Positions 28,295 through 37,708 of a DNA stretch of 64,000 nt are shown here, piece by piece. Position numbers and translations under genes: made by a program. Position 1 is the first letter of the stretch, and the number at the start of each line of letters is the position of its first letter. The notes beneath the pieces are model-generated. The model searched no databases and was not told the origin of the DNA. It worked only from the letters and a program-made list of their open reading frames with translations. Source of the DNA: JAHEJJ01 sp965212205 (GTDB lineage Bacteria; Bacteroidota; Bacteroidia; Flavobacteriales; Flavobacteriaceae); NCBI GenBank assembly GCA_965212205.1, contig CBDBUX010000006.1:1-64000 (forward strand), given 5' to 3'.

Positions 28295-29002
28295 ATGCAA
28301 TTATTTTATCAACCAGATCTAACTGCCGATGCCACCGAATGTTTCTTCGGACAAGAGGAAAGTCGGCATATTATTAAGGTGCTGCGAAAAAAGAAAGGCG
28401 ATGAGCTTTTGGTTACCAATGGAAAAGGAAGGGTATTTACTGGAACTATCAGTGAAGCGTCGCAAAACAGCTGTGAAATCGCGATTATTTCTCATGAAAA
28501 GACGGTAAGGCCCATGCACCGTTTGCATCTGGCCGTTGCCCCTACCAAGAATTCGGACCGTTATGAGTGGTTCCTTGAAAAAGCAACTGAAATTGGCATA
28601 GATGAGATAACTCCAATTATCTGCGATCATTCCGAACGGAATATTATAAAGAAAGAGCGCCTGCAGAAGGTGATCCTAAGTGCGATGAAGCAATCGCTCA
28701 GATCTTATCTTCCCAAGCTTAACGAGGCCGTGACTTTTAGTGATTTTTTGGAACAAGACCTTCCAAAACGACGTTTTATTGCTCATTGCCAGGAAGGTGA
28801 AAAAGCAGATTTTAAAAGGCGGTTGGAGCCCGACAAGAAAATATTGGTCCTGGTAGGACCTGAAGGCGATTTTTCCGAGTCTGAAATTGATTTGGCTAAA
28901 AGCAAAGGGTTTATTCCTATCTCCCTGGGAGAATATCGTCTGAGAACAGAAACAGCGGCTATACTTGCCTGTACCACCGTTGCCTTTATCAATAGCCGAT
29001 AG
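28295..29002 (+). CDS. rsmE: 16S rRNA (uracil-1498-N3)-methyltransferase RsmE
   Basis: A 235-residue SPOUT methyltransferase that methylates N3 of U1498 in 16S rRNA with SAM. It has an N-terminal PUA-like domain (residues ~1-70; EESRHIIKVLRKKKGDELLVTNGKG) and the knotted SPOUT domain with KATEIGIDEITPIICDHSER, LVGPEGDFSESEI and SLGEYRLRTETAAI, all diagnostic. The length fits. It is probably co-transcribed with the TfoX-like gene. Confidence 0.96.
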   Translation: MQLFYQPDLTADATECFFGQEESRHIIKVLRKKKGDELLVTNGKGRVFTGTISEASQNSCEIAIISHEKTVRPMHRLHLAVAPTKNSDRYEWFLEKATEIGIDEITPIICDHSERNIIKKERLQKVILSAMKQSLRSYLPKLNEAVTFSDFLEQDLPKRRFIAHCQEGEKADFKRRLEPDKKILVLVGPEGDFSESEIDLAKSKGFIPISLGEYRLRTETAAILACTTVAFINSR

Positions 29003-29161
29003 GGAGCCTTTGGTCTAGACCTCCGCCGATGGCAGATGTTGCGCGTTGATGTTTACAATAAAAGTGCTTTTCGTTGAGGCTTAGGCATTTGATCGTGCAT
29101 GGAACAACAAGCTAAAGATCGATAAATCTATTCATCCTGATTTTGTTACTTTTGAAATCTA

Positions 29162-29818
29162 ATGGTTCGGCCTTTATTACAACTGCATTTTTCGATAATT
29201 ATCTTATTGATAGTTGGCTCGGCAAGCGCCCAGCAATTAGCGGTGCTGAAATACAAAGGAGGGGGCGACTGGTACTCAAACCCGACAGCCTTACCTAATC
29301 TGGTTAGATTTTGTAATTCCCATATCGATACCTCCTTAGACCTTGAAACGGCTACGGTAGAAGTTGGCAGTACAGAAATATTCCAATATCCCTTTGTCCA
29401 TATGACCGGCCATGGTAATGTTTATTTCAGCGAAGAAGAGGCACAAAATTTGAGAACCTATCTACTCTCCGGGGGGTTTCTGCATGTAGATGACAATTAC
29501 GGAATGCAGCCCTACCTCATCAAAGAACTAAAAAAAGTTTTCCCGGACGAAGAGCTGGTGGAGCTCGGGGCCGATCACCCCATTTTTAATCAAGCTTATT
29601 CGTTTCCAGAAGGTTTGCCAAAGATCCACGAACATGATAATAAGCGGCCTCAGGCGTTTGGAATAACCCATGAAGGAAGGCTTTTACTGTTGTTTACCTT
29701 CGAATCTGACCTTGGCGACGGATGGGAAGATCGTGAAGTACATAATGATCCTGATGAAGTACGCGATAGAGCACTAAAAATGGGCGCGAATATCATCGAA
29801 TATGTCTTTAATCAATAA
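29162..29818 (+). CDS. DUF4159 domain-containing secreted protein
   Basis: A 218-residue protein with a cleavable signal peptide (IILLIVGSASAQQ). The remainder is a DUF4159 domain, a GATase1-like Rossmann fold common in Bacteroidota: GGGDWYSNPTALPNLVRF, PFVHMTGHGNVYFSEEEAQNLRTYLLSGGFLHVDDNYG and DHPIFNQAYSFPEGLPKIHEHD. The biochemical role is unknown. A TACTTTTG -7-like element ends only 7 bp before the ATG, hinting at a very short or absent leader. The next gene starts 3 bp after the stop. Confidence 0.88.
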   Translation: MVRPLLQLHFSIIILLIVGSASAQQLAVLKYKGGGDWYSNPTALPNLVRFCNSHIDTSLDLETATVEVGSTEIFQYPFVHMTGHGNVYFSEEEAQNLRTYLLSGGFLHVDDNYGMQPYLIKELKKVFPDEELVELGADHPIFNQAYSFPEGLPKIHEHDNKRPQAFGITHEGRLLLLFTFESDLGDGWEDREVHNDPDEVRDRALKMGANIIEYVFNQ

Positions 29819-29821
29819 ACA

Positions 29822-30910
29822 GTGAATTCAAAAACCATAAGTGACGGCATATTAAAGGCGGTGGGGATTATCGCCGGGCTTGGATTTTTAGGATACTTCC
29901 TTTATGAAATTCGGTCGGTGATCGCCTATGTTACGATCGCAGCAGCGACTGCCCTTGTGGGGAGGCCATTAGTGATGTTCTTAAGACAGAGACTGAGATT
30001 TAATAATACCCTGGCAGTAATTACTACAATGGTCTTGATGGTGGGTATACTTGCTGGCGTCATTTCACTTTTCATACCCTTGATCGCAAAACAGGGGCAT
30101 AATCTATCACTACTGGATATCGAGGCTCTACAGCAAAACATTGAGAATCTTTATGATCAGATCATCGACTATTTTGGGATCAGTAACGTGGAGATGAGCA
30201 AAAGGTTCAGGGAATCAAAGTTACTGGCCAATCTCGATTTTGGTTTTATCCCCGATTTTTTAAATTCTTTTCTTGGAATTTTGGGCACTTTGAGTATAGG
30301 TCTTTTTTCTGTTTTATTTATTGCTTTTTTCTTCCTGAAGGATAGTAAAATGCTGGTAAATACTATTTTGATTCTGGTTCCCGACGACAAAGAAGACCGA
30401 GTGCTCAAGTCGGCCGGAAAAATGCGGGATCTACTCTCGCGATATTTTCTAGGACTGGTGATGCAAATCTCCATTCTTTTTGTTATCTACACCATCTGGC
30501 TGCTGATCTTTGGAATCGAGAATGCGGTGGTTATAGCATTTTTATGTGCTTTGCTTAATCTTATTCCTTACTTAGGACCAGTATTCGGCGGAGTCTTGAT
30601 GATTCTCCTTACGATGACCAGTAATCTAGGCTCGGATTTCAGCACCGTGATCTTGCCTAAAACGATTTATGTATTCATCGGATTTATCTTAGGTCAACTG
30701 ATCGATAATTTTTTCTCACAGCCTTTTATTTTTTCGAATAGTGTACGCTCACACCCGCTTGAGATTTTTATCATTATCATCATAGGCGGACTGCTCTTCG
30801 GCGTCGCTGGAATGATCATTGCCGTACCCGGTTATACCGTAATAAAGGTGCTTTTAAAGGAATTTTTTGCGGAAAATAAGATTGTTCAATCTTTGACAAA
30901 AAATTTATAG
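29822..30910 (+). CDS. AI-2E family (PerM/YdiK-like) permease
   Basis: A 362-residue polytopic inner-membrane protein with about seven to eight helices. Three hydrophobic segments lie in the first 80 residues, then an amphipathic region (~85-140), and a C-terminal bundle with LCALLNLIPYLGPVFGGV, the family signature, and FIIIIIGGLLFGVAGMIIAVPGYTVIKVLLKE at the end (residues ~310-345). Despite the name, most members are not shown to transport autoinducer-2; some are Na+/H+ antiporters. The start is GTG, 3 bp after the DUF4159 gene. Confidence 0.9.
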   Translation: MNSKTISDGILKAVGIIAGLGFLGYFLYEIRSVIAYVTIAAATALVGRPLVMFLRQRLRFNNTLAVITTMVLMVGILAGVISLFIPLIAKQGHNLSLLDIEALQQNIENLYDQIIDYFGISNVEMSKRFRESKLLANLDFGFIPDFLNSFLGILGTLSIGLFSVLFIAFFFLKDSKMLVNTILILVPDDKEDRVLKSAGKMRDLLSRYFLGLVMQISILFVIYTIWLLIFGIENAVVIAFLCALLNLIPYLGPVFGGVLMILLTMTSNLGSDFSTVILPKTIYVFIGFILGQLIDNFFSQPFIFSNSVRSHPLEIFIIIIIGGLLFGVAGMIIAVPGYTVIKVLLKEFFAENKIVQSLTKNL

Positions 30911-30917
30911 TTTTACT

Positions 30918-32109
30918 TTGAATAAAAATATATTAAATACTGGTTTTCAACAGTATATAAGAAATTTTAAGGGAGATGACATTCTGGCAGTGGCCCTTCA
31001 AAAGCAAATTTTTCCAGGGATTGAGAACAAGGAAGTTGTACAGCAGCTCGAAGGCTATATAAAGTGTAGTAAGAAACTACCCCTCTGGCACTCTTCACCA
31101 GGCATATTCTACCCTCCCAGGCGCGCACTCGAACAGTCGTCTTCCGAATTAACGGCTGCCTACAAATCTAAACTAGTCTCCGGTAAAATCCTGGCAGATA
31201 TCACAGGTGGATTTGGTGTTGATAGTTTCTTTTTAAGCAAGCGTGTAGATCGTCTTACCTATTGCGAAATGTCTCCTGAGTTGGCGGAGATCGCAACACA
31301 TAATTTTGGAGTCCTCGGTGCTAAAAATATCCATAGTTTAACTATAGACGGATTTAAATATTTAGAGGGGCTCACAGCACCTGTCGATTGGATCTATATG
31401 GATCCGTCACGGCGAGATGTTCATCAGAAAAGGGTTTTCCAGCTGAAGGATTTGGATCCTCCTTTGCCAGCCACGCTGCCTTATCTTTGGCAAAAATCCG
31501 AGAACATACTTATTAAAACTTCCCCATTATTAGATATCAGCTCGGGCATAGCAGCACTGGAATCGGTAAAGGAGGTACATATCGTTGCGGTTAAAAACGA
31601 GGTTAAAGAACTGTTGTGGGTCCTTGAAAAAGATTTTCAAAAAGAAATCCGGATTAGCGCCGTGAATCTGAGACCAGATAATGAAGAGGTATTTGCATTT
31701 CGGTGGCAAGAAGAAAAATCAACCGCTTGTGAATTCGGTTATTTTGGCACATATCTCTACGAACCCAATGCGGCAATAATGAAATCAGGAGCCTTTAAGC
31801 TCGTAGCCCAACGATTTAGTTTAAGAAAAGATGCACGAGCACTCGCACCTCTACACCTCCGATACACTAATGGAATTTCCAGGCAGGCGCTTTCGGCTTG
31901 AAGAACAATTTAAATACAATCGTACTAACATCAAATGGCTGGGTGTGCACAAAGCAAATATCACCACCCGTAATTTTCCGTATTCGGTAGCAGAACTGAG
32001 GAAGAAACACAAGATTACCGCTGGGGGTGATCAAACCTTTTTTTTTACTACAAATCATAAGGATGAACTCGTTGTACTTCGGTGCTTACCAATAGTCGGT
32101 AGCCGATAA
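30918..32109 (+). pseudogene. Class I SAM-dependent methyltransferase with THUMP-like C-terminal domain; one-base frameshift
   Basis: Two overlapping frames make one ~396-residue protein. The first frame (TTG start at 30918) covers an N-terminal helical region and a Rossmann methyltransferase core: LADITGGFGVDSFFLS (SAM-binding loop), YCEMSPELAEIA and DWIYMDPSRRD (DPxRR-type catalytic motif). Near base 31829 it turns into an unrelated tail. The other frame from 31831 gives HEHSHLYTSDTLMEFPGRRFRLEEQFKYN, the THUMP-like domain expected there. Removing one A from the AAAA run at 31826-31829 joins them. The family is widespread in Bacteroidota; its substrate is unknown but probably RNA. Either the gene is disrupted or the base is a homopolymer error. 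Confidence 0.85.
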
Positions 32110-32117
32110 AAACATCA

Positions 32118-32828
32118 TTATGGACACGGCCATTTAAAGTTTGCAATCTCGTCCCTGGAAGCCGCTCCAAGATTGTAATGCCACCACTCTGTCCTGATCG
32201 ACCAGAACCCGTGTTTTTCCATCGTCTCTTTAAGGATCTTTCGGTTCTGTAAAATCTCTTTAGGCAAGCTCGTGTTATCATGATATGCCTTATGACCAAA
32301 AAAATCAAAATCGGTTCCCATGTCCACAGGGTTTCCATCGAGTCTTACCAGTGTAATATCTACAGCTCCGCCCTTGTTGTGGATAGACCCTTTTACTGGG
32401 TTCGCCACATATTGAGGATTAGGGACGATTTTCCACATTTTGTGCTGAACGGAATTCGGACGATAGCAATCGAAAAATTTGATCTTGTATCCTTGATCCT
32501 TGAAATCGGCATTCGCCTCGATCAAAGCTTTTGCGGTTTTAACACGGGTATAACATTCTGCGCATTCATACACTTTAGATTTAAGAAAATTATTCTCTGT
32601 AGCATATCGCAAATCGTATTCAAATCCATCGCTATAATCGGATAGCCTGATAAATGTAGTGTCCGCTAACGTATTCAGATCGGGAAGCCTCCTCTTTTCA
32701 GCCTGTTTCTTTTGGACAATGGTGTCAACTTTCTGTACTGCTTCCGTTGCAGGCAGCATTTCCTTTTTGGGGGTTTCTCGGCACGACAACAGGATTGACA
32801 ACAATGCTATAAAACCGAATATTCTCAT
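32118..32828 (-). CDS. D-alanyl-D-alanine dipeptidase-like lipoprotein (VanX/DdpX, peptidase M15D)
   Basis: A 236-residue lipoprotein (LLSILLSCRE lipobox) with an M15D zinc-peptidase domain. GSIHNKGGAVDITLV supplies the SxHxxGxxxD ligands and EWWHYN the catalytic Glu and third His. FDCYRPNSVQHKMW is the conserved 'RP' segment. Chromosomal members hydrolyse D-Ala-D-Ala or other D-dipeptides in peptidoglycan turnover; in vancomycin-resistance clusters VanX does this in the cytosol, but this one is exported and has no van neighbours. It converges on the frameshifted methyltransferase gene, 9 bp apart. Confidence 0.88.
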   Translation of the reverse strand: MRIFGFIALLSILLSCRETPKKEMLPATEAVQKVDTIVQKKQAEKRRLPDLNTLADTTFIRLSDYSDGFEYDLRYATENNFLKSKVYECAECYTRVKTAKALIEANADFKDQGYKIKFFDCYRPNSVQHKMWKIVPNPQYVANPVKGSIHNKGGAVDITLVRLDGNPVDMGTDFDFFGHKAYHDNTSLPKEILQNRKILKETMEKHGFWSIRTEWWHYNLGAASRDEIANFKWPCP

Positions 32829-32946
32829 TTATGGCTGGCCTTTCTTTTAATATTTTGATCAATATAACAATTATGATCAAGGACGTGTAATTCCTTAAAT
32901 ACGAATTTTCTATTTACCTTAACAAAAGCTTCAAATTTGATCAGCA

Positions 32947-34038
32947 ATGCTAAATCACTTTTTTAAAGCGGGGATGATCCTGATTACAGGTTTCGGTTTA
33001 CAAGCTCAGCAACCCTGGTTGCTGGATTTTAAGAAAACCGAGTTAAATCCAATCATGACCGCCGATAGTTCTTTTACTTTTCACTGCCCGATAACCGATA
33101 AAGAAGTTGCATGGCAACAGGCAGATGTTTTCAACCCTGCTGCCATCGTAAAAAATGATACTGTTTTTCTTCTTTTCAGGGCAGAGGACAATCCTGCTGC
33201 TATATTAGGCGGGCGCACTTCGAGGATTGGCCTGGCGTACAGCCTGGATGGTATCAATTTTAATAAATACCCTAAGCCTGTATTCTACCCCTCAAAGGAT
33301 GAGTTTCAAAAATGGGACTATCCCGGCGGAGTGGAAGATCCGCGGGTGGTGGAGTTGGAAGATGGCAGCTTTCTGATGCTTTACACCAGCTGGAACAGAG
33401 ATGTTGCGCGGCTTTCGAGTGCGCACTCAAAGGATCTGAAAGATTGGACAAAATATGGACCGGTTTTCAGGCAAGCACATAAGGGCAGATTCCTCGATAT
33501 ATGGAGTAAATCCGGTTCGGTGATTACGGAATTAAAGGAGGGCCGACTGGTCGCCAAAAAGATCGATGGCAAATACTGGATGTATTGGGGTGAAACCTTT
33601 GTGAATCTTGCCTTTTCAGAAGATGGAAAACAATGGATTCCGCTTTTAGATTCAAAAGACGAATTGCTAAAAGTATTTCAACCCACACTTGAAGAATTCG
33701 ACAGTCACCTGACCGAACCTGGCCCCCCTGCCCTCTTTACCGATAAGGGTATACTCTTGCTGTACAACGGCAAAAACCTCAGTGGCGAAGGTGCAGGTAA
33801 ACGTGTCCCTGAAGGTACCTATTGTGGCGGTCAGGTATTATTTGATAAAAACGATCCAGCCCGTTATATCAGTCGTTTGGAGGAGCCTTTTATTTGTCCG
33901 AGTCTGCCTCATGAGGTCAGCGGCCAGTACAAAGCCGGCACCACTTTTATCGAGGGCCTGGTCTATTTTAAGCAAAAGTGGTTCCTCTATTATGGAACAG
34001 CTGATTCTATGGTAGGTCTTGCGGTCAAACAAGAATGA
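32947..34038 (+). CDS. Glycoside hydrolase family 130 protein (beta-mannoside phosphorylase/hydrolase family)
   Basis: A 363-residue secreted protein with a signal peptide (GMILITGFGLQAQQ). It is a five-bladed beta-propeller of the GH130 type: FNPAAIVKNDTVFLLFRAED, RTSRIGLAYSLDG, YPGGVEDPRV, LTEPGPPALF and FLYYGTADSMVGLAV. GH130 enzymes phosphorolyse or hydrolyse beta-1,2- or beta-1,4-linked mannosides. The exported location argues for a hydrolase, since phosphorylases need cytosolic phosphate; that is an inference. It stands upstream of the susC/susD pair with an intervening regulatory region and probably serves the same glycan system. Confidence 0.85.
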   Translation: MLNHFFKAGMILITGFGLQAQQPWLLDFKKTELNPIMTADSSFTFHCPITDKEVAWQQADVFNPAAIVKNDTVFLLFRAEDNPAAILGGRTSRIGLAYSLDGINFNKYPKPVFYPSKDEFQKWDYPGGVEDPRVVELEDGSFLMLYTSWNRDVARLSSAHSKDLKDWTKYGPVFRQAHKGRFLDIWSKSGSVITELKEGRLVAKKIDGKYWMYWGETFVNLAFSEDGKQWIPLLDSKDELLKVFQPTLEEFDSHLTEPGPPALFTDKGILLLYNGKNLSGEGAGKRVPEGTYCGGQVLFDKNDPARYISRLEEPFICPSLPHEVSGQYKAGTTFIEGLVYFKQKWFLYYGTADSMVGLAVKQE

Positions 34039-34446
34039 GTAGGAATAAGCAACATTATTGTAGGGTCTTGAGGAATGAGAGGCTTTGGAAAACCTGATCT
34101 ACCACCGGCGGTGATTCGTCTTCAACAAAAATATATTCCACACCTTGCATCCGAACCGACAATGATTTTATCATAGGCAGCTGATTCTTCAATTATCTGT
34201 ATGTCGATTTGATTTTCTACTAAACTAAAAACTAAATCGCCGGGCTACTATATTCTTAAATTTAAGCAGTCATAGTCCAATAACGGGTGGCAAATAACCA
34301 GTGGATGAACTTCAAGTTACAGGTCTAACAAATCAGCGAAATAAAATGACATTATTAATAATCAATAAAATTAACGAGGTAGATTCTACCATTTTCACAT
34401 TTATTTATTAATATTATCAAGTATTTAACGATTTTTTTACATTTTA
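34039..34446. other. Intergenic region between GH130 and susC
   Basis: A 408-bp AT-rich stretch. The only open frame with protein-like composition is a 39-codon minus-strand ORF at 34055-34174, starting MIKSLSVRMQGVEYIF and ending in SFLKTLQ; it has no clear start signal and may be a gene remnant. A GGTAG-ATT-CTACC inverted repeat lies near 34378. A TACATTTT -7-like hexamer at 34438-34445 precedes the operator of susC. No RNA gene was recognised. Confidence 0.5.
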
Positions 34447-34462
34447 CCGAAAACGTTTTCGG
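34447..34462. promoter_or_regulatory. Perfect 16-bp palindrome, LacI/GalR-type operator in front of susC
   Basis: CCGAAAACGTTTTCGG is its own reverse complement and has the central CG typical of LacI-family operators. It lies 52 bp before the susC ATG, immediately after a TACATTTT -7-like element, so a bound protein would cover the transcription start. No LacI-type regulator gene is in the window. Confidence 0.65.
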
Positions 34463-34514
34463 AAGAAATCGCTGAAACACAACAACTTAAAGCTAACGTA
34501 ACACTTAAACAATT

Positions 34515-37500
34515 ATGATTCAGAAATCTACTTGTCGTGCGTTAAAACTAAGACCTGGCAATATTTTTCGGTCTTTATCTGTTTTAAAAGCGCTTGTTAT
34601 GATCTTTCTGCTTTCCGGAATAACCGCTTGGGCAAATCCGGTAACAGAGATTTCGAAAATCACGATCATTGAAGATCAAACTACTATTACAGGAACTGTA
34701 ATGGACAACAATGGAATTCCACTGGGAGGAGCCAATGTTGTTGAAAAAGGAACTACAAATGGTACCCAGACCGATTTTGATGGCAATTTTACCATAGAAG
34801 CGGCCTCAGACGCGGTTCTGGTGATCAGCTATATCGGTTTCGCTACTCAGGAAGTTTCTGTAGACGGACAGAGCTCTATCAATGTCACTCTGGCCGAAGA
34901 CTTTAGCCAGCTCAGTGAGGTGGTGGTCACCGGTTATCTTGCACAGACAAGAGGCGACCTTACCGGATCTGTTGCTTCGGTTGATATCTCGGAAGCTACC
35001 AAAGCTCCAATCGTAAACGCCGCGGAAGCTCTAGAAGGTAGAGTGAGTGGTGTTACAGTTGTCAATGCTGGTAATCCCGGTGCAGCTCCAAAGATCAATA
35101 TTCGTGGTTTTGGAACCAGTAATAACACGAACCCACTATATATTATAGATGGAGTACAAACTGACAATGCCAATATCCTTAACAGTATTAATCCGGCCGA
35201 TATCGAGCAGATCAACGTACTGAAAGATGGTGCTGCAGCAATTTATGGGGCACGGGCCTCCAACGGTGTAGTGATTATCACCACAAAGACTGGAGGATAT
35301 AACCAGGCAGCGCCAACAATAACGCTGGATATGTACACTGGTTTTTCTAAAGCAGCCAATAAACCTCAGCTCCTGAACGCACAGCAACATGCCGATATGG
35401 TCTTTCAGAGTTTAACAAATGATGGCTCACCCATTACACATCCACAATACGACCCTGGAAGCACCGGTACTTTTACAGTACCTTCTGCCCTGGTAGGTTA
35501 CGTGGACCCGATTACAGGTGAACCAGCGACGGCCAGTGTAAGGCCAGGTGGAACAAATTGGCTAGATGAAGTAACTCAGGATGGGTGGACGAATAATGTA
35601 TCCCTGGCGGTATCCAATGGTAACGAGACAGGCAAGTATTTCCTCTCGGTTAATTATTTGGATCGTGAAGGTGTATTCCTCAATACCGGATTCGAGCAAG
35701 GTACTACCAGGCTGAACTCCGAATTTAAACTGGGAAGAGTCACCATTGGTGAGCATCTCGGTGTGGCATACAACAATACTAAAACAGGAGTATTCGGCGG
35801 TAACAGCGATGGAAGCCCGGGTGCTTTTGTACCTGTCAATGAGGCCATGAGAATGAATCCTTTGATTCCAATTCGGGACGACAACGGTAATATTGCAGGT
35901 GGGGCTGCAGGTGGACTGGGTAATTCCAGGAGTCCTTACGCCAATTTAACCAGGGCTGCAAATGACTTCAACAGGCGTTTCAGAGTGTTTGGCGATGTCT
36001 ATTTAAATGCTGAGCTAATGGACGGCCTTAATTTTAAAACTGTTTTTAGTGGTTCTGTGGAAAATTTTGACAGCCGCAGATTCCAGTCTCTAGACCCGGA
36101 ACATGTTGAGCCGCTGGCAACAAATACGCTGGCTGAACAGAATATCCAGAATTTTAACTGGACCTGGACTAATACCGTGAATTACGTTCGAGTGTTTGGG
36201 GATCACAATCTAAATGCCCTCCTCGGTATCGAAGCCGTAGAAGATGGAAGTAAGGGCAAGCAGATCAGCAGGAATGGCTATCTTTTTGAAACTCCAGATT
36301 TCTATCTGCTTAATAATGGAAGTGGAACACCCAATGTGGACAATGCTTTCGATGGAGGAACCTCCCTGTTCTCAGTATTCGGTACCGCAACCTATTCATA
36401 TAGAGGAAAATACTTTGGCACGGTTACCGTCCGAAATGATAAGACATCACGCTTTTTAGGAGATAACCAAAGTCAGACCTTCCCTTCTTTCAGCGGTGGT
36501 TGGTTGATCAGTGATGAAAATTGGTTTCCACAAGACGCGGCGGTTAGCCGACTTAAGTTAAAAGCGTCCTGGGGACAGCTGGGGAACCAGAGTTTACCGG
36601 TTTCAAATCCTGTGATCAATATTTCACAGTTGAACGAAAGCCTGGCGAACTACTCCTTTAACGGAAGTACGATTTCCACAGGAGCTATTTTGGATCAGGT
36701 AGGAAACCCGGACCTTAAATGGGAGACTTCTGAGGCTACAAACCTTGGTGTAGAAATCGGAATGTTCAACAATGAACTTAATATGTCCTTGGAGGTATAT
36801 AATATAGACACCAAAGATCTTATCACAAGAGACAATGGTGCTATCAGTACCACTGCGATTGATGCCCAACCTCCTTTTGTAAACCTGGGAGACATTCAAA
36901 ACAGAGGTGTTGATTTCAGTATTGGATATAATCACCAAACCAGTTATGGATTTAACTATGGGATCCAGGCAAATATCTCGCACTATAAGAACGAGGTTAA
37001 AAGCCTGATCAGTGAATTCCAGGTGGGTCGAACAGACCTCAGGGGAGGCGCCGTTACACGGACAGAAGTAGGCCGTTCCATCTCAGAATTCTATGGCCGT
37101 CAGGTGACAGGCTTCGATTCTAATGGACGATTTACCTATCTAGATGTGAATGGGGATGGAGCCATAGATGATACGAACGACAGAACCTATATCGGATCTC
37201 CACATCCTGATTTCACCTATGGCCTTAACTTTAGTGGGGATTATAAAGGAATTGATATTCAGATATTCTTTGCAGGCTCTCAGGGGAATGATGTGTACAA
37301 CTATGAGAAGATCTTCTCCGACTTTGCCACCTTCCCTAACGGCAACCGTAATGCACGTGTTCTCGATTCATGGACTCCTCAGAACACCAATGCCACATTA
37401 CCGGCGTTGAGCTTTTCTGTACTTAACGATGAGACACAACCAAATTCTTATTTCGTTGAGGACGCATCCTTTTTCCGATTACGGAATCTACAAATAGGGT

Positions 37501-37703
37501 ATAGTTTCCCGGATGACATTGCAGCGAAGGTCGGAATGGACTTATTGAGACTTTATGTTCAAGGAACTAATTTATTTACCATTTCCGGTTATGATGGATT
37601 TGATCCTGAAATAATTTCCAATGACAACCTATCCTTAGGGATCGATTGGCAAACCTTCCCGGTATCGCAAATTTTTACTTTTGGTGCTAATTTTAAATTC
37701 TAA
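34515..37703 (+). CDS. SusC/RagA-type TonB-linked outer-membrane transporter
   Basis: A 1062-residue glycan importer. A signal peptide ends near AWANPV. Residues ~55-140 are a carboxypeptidase-regulatory-like domain (ITGTVMDNNGIPLGGANVVEKGTTNGTQTD), then a TonB box-like EVVVTGYL (~140) and plug domain with INIRGFGTSNNTNPLYIIDGVQ and ASNGVVIITTKTG. The rest is the 22-strand barrel ending in FGANFKF with the terminal aromatic. With SusD it forms a pedal-bin complex importing oligosaccharides. The gene follows a LacI-type palindrome. susD begins 5 bp after the stop. Confidence 0.96.
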   Translation: MIQKSTCRALKLRPGNIFRSLSVLKALVMIFLLSGITAWANPVTEISKITIIEDQTTITGTVMDNNGIPLGGANVVEKGTTNGTQTDFDGNFTIEAASDAVLVISYIGFATQEVSVDGQSSINVTLAEDFSQLSEVVVTGYLAQTRGDLTGSVASVDISEATKAPIVNAAEALEGRVSGVTVVNAGNPGAAPKINIRGFGTSNNTNPLYIIDGVQTDNANILNSINPADIEQINVLKDGAAAIYGARASNGVVIITTKTGGYNQAAPTITLDMYTGFSKAANKPQLLNAQQHADMVFQSLTNDGSPITHPQYDPGSTGTFTVPSALVGYVDPITGEPATASVRPGGTNWLDEVTQDGWTNNVSLAVSNGNETGKYFLSVNYLDREGVFLNTGFEQGTTRLNSEFKLGRVTIGEHLGVAYNNTKTGVFGGNSDGSPGAFVPVNEAMRMNPLIPIRDDNGNIAGGAAGGLGNSRSPYANLTRAANDFNRRFRVFGDVYLNAELMDGLNFKTVFSGSVENFDSRRFQSLDPEHVEPLATNTLAEQNIQNFNWTWTNTVNYVRVFGDHNLNALLGIEAVEDGSKGKQISRNGYLFETPDFYLLNNGSGTPNVDNAFDGGTSLFSVFGTATYSYRGKYFGTVTVRNDKTSRFLGDNQSQTFPSFSGGWLISDENWFPQDAAVSRLKLKASWGQLGNQSLPVSNPVINISQLNESLANYSFNGSTISTGAILDQVGNPDLKWETSEATNLGVEIGMFNNELNMSLEVYNIDTKDLITRDNGAISTTAIDAQPPFVNLGDIQNRGVDFSIGYNHQTSYGFNYGIQANISHYKNEVKSLISEFQVGRTDLRGGAVTRTEVGRSISEFYGRQVTGFDSNGRFTYLDVNGDGAIDDTNDRTYIGSPHPDFTYGLNFSGDYKGIDIQIFFAGSQGNDVYNYEKIFSDFATFPNGNRNARVLDSWTPQNTNATLPALSFSVLNDETQPNSYFVEDASFFRLRNLQIGYSFPDDIAAKVGMDLLRLYVQGTNLFTISGYDGFDPEIISNDNLSLGIDWQTFPVSQIFTFGANFKF

Positions 37704-37708
37704 AAAAG

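Noticed and set aside
32118..32828. VanX-like dipeptidase as part of a vancomycin-resistance cluster
   Set aside because: The protein is an exported lipoprotein with no vanA, vanH, vanS or vanR neighbours. A wall-turnover role is more likely.
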